A stretch of 64,000 bases of DNA from Baekduia alba (lineage in GTDB: Bacteria; Actinomycetota; Thermoleophilia; Solirubrobacterales; Solirubrobacteraceae): assembly GCF_028416635.1 (NCBI RefSeq), contig NZ_CP114013.1, forward strand, positions 2,604,001 through 2,668,000, written 5' to 3'. The position numbers were made by a program, and so were the translations under genes. This document shows positions 25,760 through 38,125 of the stretch, one piece after another (positions within the stretch are counted from its first letter, which is position 1; the number at the start of each line of letters is the position of its first letter). The notes under the pieces were generated by a model. The model saw nothing but the letters and a program-made list of their open reading frames with translations, did no database searches and was not told the DNA's origin.

Positions 25760-25781
25760 CCGGGGCGGAAACGCGCCCCGG
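25760..25781. terminator. Hairpin between convergent glycosylase and PBP genes
   Basis: CCGGGGC (25760-25766) pairs with GCCCCGG (25775-25781) around an 8-nt loop. It lies 7 bp from the PBP stop and 69 bp from the glycosylase stop, suited to a shared terminator; there is no T-run. Confidence 0.45.
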
Positions 25782-25787
25782 CAAGCC

Positions 25788-28154
25788 CTAGCCCGCGCCG
25801 GTGCCGCCGGTGGCGGCGCCGGTTCCGCCGGTGCCGCCGCCTGTCCCGTCGCCCGTGGCCGGCGGCGTCACGGGCGTCGTCTGGGCGGGTGGGGTCGGCG
25901 TAGGTGTAGGCGTCGGCGTGGGGGTCGTCGCCTGCGGCGTCTGGCCGCCGGCGGGCGGCGTGGTCGTCTTCGGCGTCGTCTGCACCGGCGGCGTGTCGCC
26001 GGCGTCGGTGCCGCCGGTGGAGCCGCCGGTCGTGCCAGCGCCCTGCGGCGCGGCGCCCTCGCGCGGCGCGGCCGACGGCGCGACGCCGGTCGTCGGCGGC
26101 ACGGTGGTCGAGGCCTCCAGCGACGGCAGGCCCTTCTTCTCGCGCTCCTTGTTGCGGCGGGTGTCGACGACGGCGTTCGCGCCGAGCACGAAGTCGCGCC
26201 AGATCATCGCCGGGTAGGTGCCGCCGGTCACCGACGAGCCCTGGAACTCGGTCAGCATCGGCTTCAGCGTCGTCGGGTAGCCGACCCACACCGCGATCGT
26301 CCAGCGGTCCGTGAAGCCCACGAACCACGCGTCGCCCGAGTTCTCGGTCGTGCCGGTCTTGCCGGCCGCGAAGCCGCCGTACTGCGCGCGCGTCGCGGTC
26401 CCGAACTTCACCGGGCCGGTCAGCAGCTGCGTCTCCTCGGCGGCCAGCTTCTCCGACAGCACGCGCTTGCCGACGACCTTGTTCTTCTTGTAGGCTTTGG
26501 TCTTGCCGTCGTCGGTCGCGCGATCGATCTGGTGGATGCCGACCGGCCCGTCGTCGCTGGTGCCGAGCGTGCCGGTGATGCGCTTGCCGCCGGCGGCGAA
26601 CGTCTCGTAGGCGTGGGCCATGTCCAGCGGCGTGACGCCTTGGCGCAGGCCGCCGAGCGTCATGGCGAGGTTCGACGAGACCGGCGTCCGGATGCCCATC
26701 CGCTCGGCGAGCTTGGCCACCTTCTTGGTCCCGACCTTGATGCCCAGCGCGGCGAAGACCGCGTTGTCGGAGAACGTCAACGCGTTGGCGACCGTCGACT
26801 GGCCGGCGTACTCGTTCTCGAAGTTGTTGACCACGAACATCTCGCGGCTGTTCTTGAGCTTGAAGAACCGCTTGCGCGACGGGAAGACCGTCCCGGGGCC
26901 GATGCCCTGCTTCAGCGCCTCGGCCAGGATGAAGGGCTTGATCGACGAGCCCGGCTGGCGCTGGCCCTGGGTGGCGAGGTTGAACGGCGACTCGTCGTAG
27001 TCGCGGCCGCCGATCATGGCGCGGACCTCGCCGGTCTTGTTGTCGATCGCGACGAGCGACGCGGTCGGCCCGCCGGCCCACTGCAGGTTCTTGTTGATGG
27101 CCTCCTGCGCCTTCTTCTGCAGGTCGACGTCGAGCGTCGTCCGCACGCGCAGGTTGCCCTCGAACGCGCGCTGGGGCCCGACCTGGTCGACGAGGCTCTG
27201 GCGCACCCACGAGACGAAGTACGCGGCGCTCGCCGGGACGGTGTCGATGTGCGGCGGCTTGGGCTTGTCGGTGTACTGCTCGTGGACCGCGTCCTCGTAC
27301 TGCGGGTCGGTGATCCGCTTCTGGTCGAGCATGTTCTTCAGCACGAGGTCGCGGCGCTTGATCGCGGCGCCGTAGTGCGCGACCGGGTCGTAGCCGCTCG
27401 GTGAGGCGATGATCCCGGCCAGCAGCGCGGCCTCGGCGGGCGTGAGCTGCTCGGCGCACATCGGCTTGCCGTGGGTGCCGCAGCCGACGTGGTTGGGGTC
27501 GTTGCCGAAGTAGGTGCGCGCGGCGGCCTCGATCCCGTAGGCGCCGTTGCCGAAGTACACCGTGTTGAGGTACTCGGTCAGGATCCGGTCCTTGGACCAC
27601 TTGCGCGTGAGGTGGTAGGCCAGCGCGGCCTCGCGCAGCTTCTCGAAGACCGTGCGCTTCGCCTGCGCCTGAAGCGCGTTCTTGACGAACTGCTGGGCGA
27701 TGGTCGAGCCGCCCTGGGCCTGGCGGCCCTGCACGACGTCCTGGACGAACGCGCGGCCGATGCCGCGGATGTCGACGCCGGAGTTCTCGTAGAACCGCCG
27801 GTCCTCGATCGCGATGACGGCGTACTTCGCGTACGCGCCGATCTGGTCGCTGTCGACGATGATCCGGCCCTGGTTGGACGTCAGCGTCGTCAGCGGCCGG
27901 CCGCGCACGTCGTAGAGGACCGAGTTCTTGCGCTTGGCGACCTGGGGCAGCTGCTCGAGGCCCGGCAGGTCGGAGGCGACGGCCATCATCATCCCGAAGA
28001 TCGTCGAGACGACTGCCAGGCCGGCCAGCGGGATCAGGATCGCGAGCAGCCGGAGCTTCTTGACCTTCGTCCGCCGCTTGGGCTTGACGGCAGGGTCGCC
28101 CGCCGGCGGCGGGTCGGGCACGGGTGCGAGATGCGGTCCGGTCGGGTCGCTCAT
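25788..28154 (-). CDS. Class A penicillin-binding protein (bifunctional PBP1)
   Basis: A 788-residue membrane-anchored peptidoglycan synthase. A Lys-rich cytoplasmic N-terminus leads to a membrane helix at ~34-60. The glycosyltransferase domain (~85-260) has catalytic Glu117 in AIEDRRFYE and GGSTIAQQFVKN. The transpeptidase domain has Ser403 in SSIK, SDN at 462-464 and KTG at 599-601. The tail after ~690 is low-complexity Thr/Pro/Gly with a PT repeat. A start at 28214 is also open and lies near a TAGAGT hexamer on this strand (28233-28238); 28154 is preferred because the extra 20 residues are low-complexity. Divergent from tyrS. Confidence 0.92.
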   Translation of the reverse strand: MSDPTGPHLAPVPDPPPAGDPAVKPKRRTKVKKLRLLAILIPLAGLAVVSTIFGMMMAVASDLPGLEQLPQVAKRKNSVLYDVRGRPLTTLTSNQGRIIVDSDQIGAYAKYAVIAIEDRRFYENSGVDIRGIGRAFVQDVVQGRQAQGGSTIAQQFVKNALQAQAKRTVFEKLREAALAYHLTRKWSKDRILTEYLNTVYFGNGAYGIEAAARTYFGNDPNHVGCGTHGKPMCAEQLTPAEAALLAGIIASPSGYDPVAHYGAAIKRRDLVLKNMLDQKRITDPQYEDAVHEQYTDKPKPPHIDTVPASAAYFVSWVRQSLVDQVGPQRAFEGNLRVRTTLDVDLQKKAQEAINKNLQWAGGPTASLVAIDNKTGEVRAMIGGRDYDESPFNLATQGQRQPGSSIKPFILAEALKQGIGPGTVFPSRKRFFKLKNSREMFVVNNFENEYAGQSTVANALTFSDNAVFAALGIKVGTKKVAKLAERMGIRTPVSSNLAMTLGGLRQGVTPLDMAHAYETFAAGGKRITGTLGTSDDGPVGIHQIDRATDDGKTKAYKKNKVVGKRVLSEKLAAEETQLLTGPVKFGTATRAQYGGFAAGKTGTTENSGDAWFVGFTDRWTIAVWVGYPTTLKPMLTEFQGSSVTGGTYPAMIWRDFVLGANAVVDTRRNKEREKKGLPSLEASTTVPPTTGVAPSAAPREGAAPQGAGTTGGSTGGTDAGDTPPVQTTPKTTTPPAGGQTPQATTPTPTPTPTPTPPAQTTPVTPPATGDGTGGGTGGTGAATGGTGAG

Positions 28155-28250
28155 TGCGGCGATGCGCTCCGGCGGTCGGCGCGGAGCGAGGGGTCGCGGG
28201 CCGGCGGCAGCCATCCCGGAAACGGCCTAGGACTCTAGCATTCGGCCTCC

Positions 28251-29456
28251 ATGGCTCAGCCCACCGAGACCGCCGCGCAGCTGTTGCGCAACGCCCATCA
28301 GTCGCTGCCGGACGGAGGGCTGGCGGCGAAGCTCGCGCTGGCCGAGCGGGAGGGGCGCCAGCTGCGGGTCAAGCTCGGGCTGGACCCGACGGCGCCCGAC
28401 ATCCACCTCGGCCACACGGTCGTGCTCCAGAAGCTGCGCGAGTTCCAGGACCTCGGCCACCGCGTGGTCCTGATCGTCGGCGACTACACCGCGCGCGTTG
28501 GCGACCCGTCGGGGCGCTCGACGACGCGGCCGGTGCTCTCGGGCGAGGAGATCGACGCCAACGCCGAGACTTACCGCCAGCAGGCGTTCACCGTCCTGCG
28601 CTCCGATCCCGAGCTGCTCGAGGTGCGGCGCAACGGCGAGTGGCTGGACATGCGCGCCGAAGACCTCTTCCGCCTCGCGCGCGTGGCGACGGTGGCGCAG
28701 ATCCTGGAGCGCGACGACTTCGCCAAGCGCTTCGCCGCGCAGCAGCCGATCTCGGTGCTGGAGACCATGTACCCGCTGTTGCAGGGCTACGACTCGGTGG
28801 CGATCACCTCCGACGTGGAGCTCGGCGGGACCGACCAGACCTTCAACCTGCTGCTGGGGCGTGACGTGCAGCGCGCGTACGGCCAGGCGGAGCAGGTGAT
28901 CCTGACGATGCCGATCCTGCCGGGGATCGACGGCACGGACAAGATGTCCAAGTCGCTCGGCAACCACGTGGGCGTCGCCGAGCCGCCGGAGGAGCAGTTC
29001 GGCAAGACCATGCGGTTGCCCGACGACGCGATGGACGCGTGGTTCTCGCTGCTGTCGATCGCGCGGCCGCAGGGCGACGTCGGCCCACGCGACCTCAAGC
29101 GGGCGTTGGCGCGCGGCGTGGTCGCCCGATTCCACGGCGACGAGGCGGCGGCCGCGGCCGAGCGGCACTTCGAGCGGCTGTTCGTCACGCACGAGGCGCC
29201 GGACGACGTCGAGTCCTTCGTAATCGCCGGCGACGACGAGGGCATGGTCTTCCTGCCGGGGCTGATCGCCGAGGCGTTCGGCCGGTCGGGTTCGGAGGCG
29301 CGGCGCCTGCTGGCCCAGGGCGGGGTGAAGCTCGACGGCGAGGCCGTCGCCACCGACGCGCTCGCGCTCCCGGCCGAGCAGCTCGCCGGCCGCGTCCTGC
29401 AGGTCGGAAAGCGGAACTTCCGGCGCCTCGAGCGCAACGGCTCGCCGGCGGCGTAG
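28251..29456 (+). CDS. tyrS: Tyrosyl-tRNA synthetase
   Basis: A 401-residue class I synthetase charging tRNA-Tyr. The HIGH motif is HLGH (52-55), KMSKS is at 231-235 in DKMSKSLGNHVGV, and the C-terminus carries an S4-type RNA-binding domain (~335-395). The HLGH form and the DPTAPDIHLGH context indicate the TyrZ-like branch. TAGCAT (28236-28241) lies 9 bp before the ATG, so the transcript may start at the start codon. There is no T-box leader: only 36 bp separate it from the divergent PBP frame. A GC-rich hairpin follows at 29464-29481. Confidence 0.94.
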   Translation: MAQPTETAAQLLRNAHQSLPDGGLAAKLALAEREGRQLRVKLGLDPTAPDIHLGHTVVLQKLREFQDLGHRVVLIVGDYTARVGDPSGRSTTRPVLSGEEIDANAETYRQQAFTVLRSDPELLEVRRNGEWLDMRAEDLFRLARVATVAQILERDDFAKRFAAQQPISVLETMYPLLQGYDSVAITSDVELGGTDQTFNLLLGRDVQRAYGQAEQVILTMPILPGIDGTDKMSKSLGNHVGVAEPPEEQFGKTMRLPDDAMDAWFSLLSIARPQGDVGPRDLKRALARGVVARFHGDEAAAAAERHFERLFVTHEAPDDVESFVIAGDDEGMVFLPGLIAEAFGRSGSEARRLLAQGGVKLDGEAVATDALALPAEQLAGRVLQVGKRNFRRLERNGSPAA

Positions 29457-30094
29457 CCCCGTCGCGCGGCGGTCACCGCGCGCGAACCCTTGTCGCTGCT
29501 GGGTTGGGGCAACGCGCCAAAGGTTCGAACCAGGCTTCTTGACGACCTGGTCACTTCGCTGGTCGGCCCGTCGGGCACCATTGGGACGGTCCGGGCTGGA
29601 CCACTTGGCGGTTGCGCGCGGGGCCGTGCGGCGGATAGCCTTACGGCACAAGGGATCCGGTCCTGACCGGAGCTTGCCGGGGCGTCCCCGCGACGACCGG
29701 GCGACGCGCGGCTCCGAGCTGTGCGTATACTTCCGCTCAGCGGGGCAGCGACACGGCTTCCAGCCGGGCCGCACACCCGCCGCCGAGTGGTGCTAAACTG
29801 CTCGGCCCCGCTCCTTGAGCCCTCGGGCTCGTGGGGAGCGTCCTTTCGAAGGTGACCCCTTCCCGACAGGGCGCGACGGTCTTTGAAAACTCAACAGCAT
29901 GCGCGCCTTTCGACTCAGTCGGGTCGGAGGTGCGCGTCCAGGTTCGACCCCCGGATCTTCGCCAGCGGAGATCGCGGGGCTGAAAAAGAATCCCGTCATC
30001 CCTCGGTACGAGACGTGTATTGCTCGTGCCACATGAGGTTTGACAGCTCTTCGTATCCGGTGCGCTCTTCGGAGTGTGCCGGTGTGCAGTTCAC
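29457..30094 (+). other. Leader region of the rRNA operon
   Basis: 638 bp without a protein gene. It begins with a GC-rich hairpin after tyrS (GCGCGG 29464-29469 with CCGCGC 29476-29481). It then holds several possible -10 elements, TAGCCT (29636-29641), TATACT (29726-29731) and TAAACT (29794-29799). A GAGCCCTCGGGCTC dyad and the strand GGTCTTTGAAAACTCAACAG (29878 onward) follow. The latter contains a boxA-like TCTTTGAAAACT and pairs with the 16S-23S spacer at 31853-31876, making the RNase III-type processing stem around 16S rRNA. Open frames here are not coding. Confidence 0.8.
29726..29799 (+). promoter_or_regulatory. Candidate tandem rRNA promoters
   Basis: TATACT (29726-29731) and TAAACT (29794-29799) are the two best -10 hexamers in an otherwise very GC-rich stretch, 68 bp apart. 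Tandem promoters are usual for rRNA operons. Their -35 boxes are poor. A further candidate, TTGCGC (29612)-N18-TAGCCT (29636), lies upstream. Confidence 0.5.
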
Positions 30095-31642
<1,548 letters not shown>

Positions 31643-32070
31643 TAGGGAGTCCCTTGATGGGACCCTCATGGCACGGCGTCATCGCCGGCCTTGCGCCAGC
31701 ACTTCGGTGCCCGCGCAGGGAATCGATGCGATGACCTCCGACCATGGGGCCTAGTACGTCGACCGAACCTGGCCGGGCCAGCCGGATCTCCTTTCTTGGA
31801 GGTCCCACCGCGCTTTCGCGTGGTGCCACGCATCGTGGAGCTTGAGCCCGTGCATGCTGTTGAGTTTTGAGAGACCGCGCTCTGCGAGGAATCCCCTCGC
31901 GCGCACCTCTCGGCGGCCCTTGAAAACTGCACAGCAGCCACATGCCCGATCAGATCCAACGCTGGTCGGGCGTACGTGTCTCCCCTTCATCTTCGATGAG
32001 CCGGGGGAGACACACGGGTAATTCACCGAGTCGGGATCTCTATGCAGGTCCCGTCTCTTTGACGATCACC
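31643..32070 (+). other. 16S-23S internal transcribed spacer without tRNA genes
   Basis: About 428 bp. No Ile or Ala tRNA can be folded here. The sequence at 31853-31876 (CATGCTGTTGAGTTTTGAGA onward) is complementary to the 5' leader at 29878-29901, closing the 16S processing stem. A second strand near 31914-31945 (GGCCCTTGAAAACTGCACAG onward) is largely complementary to 35087-35118 after 23S, closing the 23S stem. The repeated TTGAAAACT may also act as boxA for antitermination. Hairpins such as TCTCCTTTCTTGGAGG lie between. Confidence 0.85.
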
Positions 32071-35062
<2,992 letters not shown>

Positions 35063-35138
35063 TTATTTTATATCGTCGTGAATTACACATGTGGTGAGCT
35101 GTGCGGTTTTGAGGGGCCGCCGGGATCTCTCGTAGATT

Positions 35139-35254
<116 letters not shown>

Positions 35255-35264
35255 TTAATGTCAG

Positions 35265-35290
35265 AAGAGCCGCCCCTCGGGGCGGCTCTT
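35265..35290 (+). terminator. Terminator of the rRNA operon
   Basis: AAGAGCCGCCCC and GGGGCGGCTCTT form an 11-12 bp stem with a minimal loop, 10 bp after 5S rRNA. A T-rich stretch (CTTCGTCATTCT) follows. It is the strongest terminator-like structure in the window and matches the end of the operon. Confidence 0.85.
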
Positions 35291-35494
35291 CGTCATTCTG
35301 GAGTCGTTTTTGGGGACGCGGCGCGGCCCCAGTCGGACTGGAGTGCCGCGACCTCGGACAGCCGTTCAGCGGTGGGTGCATCAGCCGTCGGTACAGCAGC
35401 CGAGCTCCCTGGCTTCTCGCGCCCGGGCCCGCGGCGCGTCCGTCGCGCCGGCCTGCCCTGGGCCGCGGGTCTTTTCTCGGCTTTCGCGACGCTT

Positions 35495-36361
35495 GTGGCG
35501 CTGCGTCATGCAACGATTCCGCGTCCTGTGCCAGCGCCGAATCTCCCTGCCCGCTTCGATCCTGAGACGTCGCATCAGTTGGAGTTGCTCGCGTTGCGCG
35601 CGTGGCCGGCCGGTGAGGTCGAAGAGGTCGAGGGGTGGCTGCTGCGCAGGACGGTCAGCGTGGATCGCCGGCGTTCCAACTCGCTGCTGCCGCCCGCCGA
35701 TCCGTCGGCCGCAGTGCGCACCCTCGGGGTCGCGCTGGCGACGGCGGAGCAGCTCGATTTCGCCCAGGTCGTCCAGGTCTCGCCGGCGGAAGGCCATCGG
35801 CGTCTGGACGCTGAGCTCGAGGGAAGAGGGATGGCTTCGGGTGGCGCCTCGCTCGTCCTCGCTGGGCCGCTCAGGGGCACCGCGTCGCCGGCTGCTGACA
35901 TCACTATTCAGGTCCAGGCTGGCCCGGCGCGGCCAGGCCCAGTCGCTTCACCGCCCGCGATCGCCGTGCAGCTCACCGACCTGAGCACCGAGTGGGTCGA
36001 GGCGTGGGCGGCGGTGAGCGGGATCGGCGGCATCCGAGAGACCGCGGACCTCGTGCTTTCGCAGCTTGTCGACCGCGGACGCTTCGCCTCCGCCGTCGAC
36101 ACTCGGTCCGGCGAGCCCATCGGCATCTGCATCGGCGTCGCCGAGGATGGATGGCTCGGCCTCTTCTCCCTCGGTGTCATCGAGCCTGCTCGCCGCGCCG
36201 GCGTGGCCACGATGCTCGTCGAGGCCCTCGAAGACTGGGCCGCAGCCCTCGGCGCCACCCGCACCTACCTGCAGGTGGAGGCCGACAACGACGGCGCCCT
36301 CGCCTTCTACGGCTGCCGCGGCTTCCACATCGCGCACTCCTACCACTACCGCTCCGGCTGA
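35495..36361 (+). CDS. GNAT-family N-acetyltransferase
   Basis: 288 residues if the GTG at 35495 is used. The N-terminal half (AWPAGEVEEVEGWLLRRTVS, then RRRSNSLLPP) resembles the degenerate first domain of tandem GNAT proteins. The C-terminal half (~165-287) holds the catalytic GNAT fold. There GLFSLGVIEPARRAGVATML is motif A (acetyl-CoA binding) and VEADNDGALAFYGCRGF is motif B. Substrate unknown. The open frame begins at 35258, but that overlaps the rRNA terminator; the true start lies near 35495 and is uncertain. The gene follows the rRNA operon with no visible promoter of its own. Confidence 0.75.
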   Translation: MALRHATIPRPVPAPNLPARFDPETSHQLELLALRAWPAGEVEEVEGWLLRRTVSVDRRRSNSLLPPADPSAAVRTLGVALATAEQLDFAQVVQVSPAEGHRRLDAELEGRGMASGGASLVLAGPLRGTASPAADITIQVQAGPARPGPVASPPAIAVQLTDLSTEWVEAWAAVSGIGGIRETADLVLSQLVDRGRFASAVDTRSGEPIGICIGVAEDGWLGLFSLGVIEPARRAGVATMLVEALEDWAAALGATRTYLQVEADNDGALAFYGCRGFHIAHSYHYRSG

Positions 36362-36588
36362 CGCCGCCGCCGGCGGCTCCGTCGCTTGGCGATCTGCCAG
36401 GGGAACTTCGGCGAGGGGCGGCTCGCGCATCGATGGCTCGAATGGCGCCGCTGGCCTCTCGCCGCAACTGGCTCGGCGCTCGACGCGACGTCGGCGCCCG
36501 AAGCCGGCGGGCTCGCACCGGTGCGCCGAGAAGGTGATGCGATCCGGCAACGCCGGGACGGTCGTGGCCGACTTGACGGGCCCGGCGG

Positions 36589-36840
36589 CAGGTTCCGGCC
36601 TGACGCGAACCGGCGGCCGGGGCTGCGGACGGAGCGGCGCTTCGGCGGGCGGCGCGCGGCGGACGCCCGGCGCAGCAGGTTTCGCCTGACGCGAACCGGC
36701 GGGCGCGCTGCGAACGGAGCAGCGTTCGGCCAGGCGGCGCGCGCCGGGCGCACCAGGTTTCCACCGCCGCGCGGAACGGTGGAGCGCGCCGCGGGTGGAA
36801 GTGGCGCTTCGCCAGGCGGCGGGCGTCGGGCGAAGCGCCC
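36589..36840. repeat. Imperfect GC-rich tandem repeats of about 80 bp
   Basis: CAGGTTCCGGCCTGACGCGA (36589), CAGGTTTCGCCTGACGCGAA (36677) and CAGGTTTCCACCGCCG (36755) begin units 88 and 78 bp apart; CGGAGC.GCGTTCGGC and GGCGGCGCGC recur within them. A final fragment forms the inverted repeat GGCGCTTCGCC (36803-36813) / GGCGAAGCGCC (36829-36839). Divergence between units indicates an old expansion. Confidence 0.65.
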
Positions 36841-36853
36841 TTGGTAACGCGCC

Positions 36854-36877
36854 GCGGGCCGCCTATTGGCGGCCCGC
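36854..36877. terminator. 10-bp stem hairpin, possibly bidirectional terminator
   Basis: GCGGGCCGCC and GGCGGCCCGC are perfectly complementary around TATT, followed by TCGCTGTTTG. It lies beyond the 3' end of the minus-strand ORF at 36963-37244 and could end that transcript. Confidence 0.5.
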
Positions 36878-36962
36878 TCGCTGTTTGCCCATCACGACAT
36901 GAAGCTCCCGGCGCATGTCCACGGCCTCCCAGCTGGGACATGCGTCATTGCTTGAGGAAAGG

Positions 36963-37244
36963 TCACCGCACGCTGGTGGACCTGCGAGGAAGACGCTGCG
37001 GGCGAGATGCCACTGGCGTCGTGCAGGAGTGCGCTCGGGAGGGCACCCCGCCGGGACGGCCCGCGCGTGAGGGCGCGCGGAGCGGACGGCGGTGAGGATG
37101 GGCCTCCGCGAGGTCGTCGACGGAGGCGCGCGGCGGCAGCTCATCAGCGAGCGTGGCGAAGGCGACGACCAGATCGACGGCACGCCGGACGGCTTCGCGA
37201 ACGGAACGCTTTGCCGGCCGGGGATCTGCGGTGGGGGAGAACAT
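36963..37244 (-). CDS. Small hypothetical ORF behind LexA-type boxes
   Basis: 93 codons. Residues ~13-47 (EAVRRAVDLVVAFATLADEL and following) have GC-rich third positions and an amphipathic helical look; the remainder is Arg/Pro-rich and less convincing. I recognise no family. TAGCTT (37254-37259) lies 9 bp before the ATG, matching the leaderless pattern of this genome. A GAAC-N4-GTTC palindrome overlaps the start itself, and another lies 36 bp further upstream. It may be a damage-inducible gene, a fragment of one, or not coding at all. Confidence 0.3.
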   Translation of the reverse strand: MFSPTADPRPAKRSVREAVRRAVDLVVAFATLADELPPRASVDDLAEAHPHRRPLRAPSRAGRPGGVPSRAHSCTTPVASRPQRLPRRSTSVR

Positions 37245-37297
37245 GTGTTCGCAAAGCTATGGGTCTGGTCGGACGGAAGAGGCAAGAACACGTGTTC
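37239..37297. promoter_or_regulatory. Two LexA/SOS-box-like palindromes
   Basis: GAACATGTGTTC (37239-37250) and GAACACGTGTTC (37286-37297), both followed by GCA and 47 bp apart. Both fit the GAAC-N4-GTTC box bound by LexA in Gram-positive bacteria and Actinobacteria. The first overlaps a predicted -10/start on the minus strand; the DUF389 remnant begins 113 bp to the right. Binding by LexA is inferred from the motif only. Confidence 0.55.
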
Positions 37298-37409
37298 GCA
37301 TCGGAGCGACCCGAGAATTTGGCTCTAGGACGCCAAAATTCGGCCCCGTCCGTGCACGCGATCTTGCATCGACCCAACGGCTCGCGCGAGGCGCGACGAA
37401 GGTCGGCCC

Positions 37410-38116
37410 GTGGTCCACCTCCGCATCGTCGCGCCCGCCGACCACGCCGCGCTCGCGCTCGCGCTCCTCGAGCCGATCGACTCCGTCGTCAACATCGTGC
37501 ACCTGCGAGGCGCCGCGCTGAAGCCGCAGGCGACGTGATCCTTGCCGACGTCGCGCGCGAGGAGGCGAGCGTCGTCATCATCCTCGTCGTCGGCGGCATG
37601 GTCGTCGGCCCCGAGTTCGGCCCGATCTCCGCCCTGTGCGTCGCGCTGGTCCAGCGGCGCGGCGACCTGGCGCTGCGCTCGCTCGTCGCGCTGCTGGTCG
37701 GCTTCCCGGTTGCGATCGCGGTCACGGTCGCCCTCGTCTGGATCTTCAAGGTCACCGACGTGACGCCCGACGCGTTCAGCTCCGACGACCACGGCCTGGC
37801 GCGGTCGATCGCCAACCCGGACTTCCTGGCGTTCTTCGTGGCCTTGTGCGCCGGCGCCGTCGGGATGCTCTCGCTGACGACCGCGAAGTCGGGCGCGCTG
37901 CTCGGCGTCCTGATCTCCGTGACCACGCTGCCGGCCGCGACCAACGTCGCGGTGACCGCCGTCTACGGCGACTGGGAGTCCTGCCGCGGCTCGGCCGAGC
38001 AACTGGTGCTCAACATCGCCGGCATCCACGTCGCGGGCGTGCTGACGCTGCTCGTCCAGCGCCGCCTCTACACGCGGCGGCGCGCCCGCCATCGCGCACG
38101 GATGCGGACGGCTTAG
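37410..38116 (+). pseudogene. Remnant of a DUF389 membrane protein (frameshift plus internal deletion)
   Basis: From GTG 37410 the frame reads VHLRIVAPADHAALALALLE, then SVVNIVHLRGAALKPQ, and stops at 37538. Restoring one G near 37529 continues it as GDVILADVAREEASVVI, which the open frame 37535-38116 carries. These are the conserved N-terminal strands of DUF389 proteins. The family then has a further segment and a first membrane helix before VGAMVVGPEFGP. Here the sequence jumps at about 37577 straight to ILVVGGMVVGPEFGPISALC, so some 80 residues appear to be missing. The remaining membrane region runs to the end. Decay therefore involves both a frameshift and a deletion. Confidence 0.75.
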
Positions 38117-38125
38117 CGGCGGCGG

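Larger units (their letters stand above)
36362..37409. other. Intergenic stretch without a firm gene
   Basis: About 1.05 kb between the GNAT gene and the DUF389 remnant. It contains GC-rich imperfect repeats (36589-36840), two terminator-like hairpins (36803-36839 and 36854-36877), a possible small gene on the minus strand (36963-37244) and two LexA-type palindromes (37239-37297). Long open frames on both strands in 36400-36850 are Arg/Ala/Gly-rich and look like by-products of the base composition. Confidence 0.6.

Noticed and set aside
25800-25960. GTCGGCGTAGGTG-type repeats as a DNA repeat element
   Set aside because: They encode the Thr/Pro-rich tail of the penicillin-binding protein on the minus strand, a common low-complexity extension.
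29524-29960. T-psi-C-like sequences GGTTCGAACC (29523 area) and GGTTCGACCCC (29941 area) before 16S rRNA
   Set aside because: No acceptor stem, D arm or anticodon arm can be placed around either; they are not tRNA genes.
31643-32070. tRNA-Ile/tRNA-Ala genes in the 16S-23S spacer
   Set aside because: Neither conserved tRNA starts nor the T-arm could be found; only processing-stem and hairpin sequences are present.
37007-38116. A single 369-codon gene upstream of and including the DUF389 region
   Set aside because: Only the part after 37535 has family-like sequence; the upstream part is Arg-rich and out of frame with the real DUF389 N-terminus at 37410.
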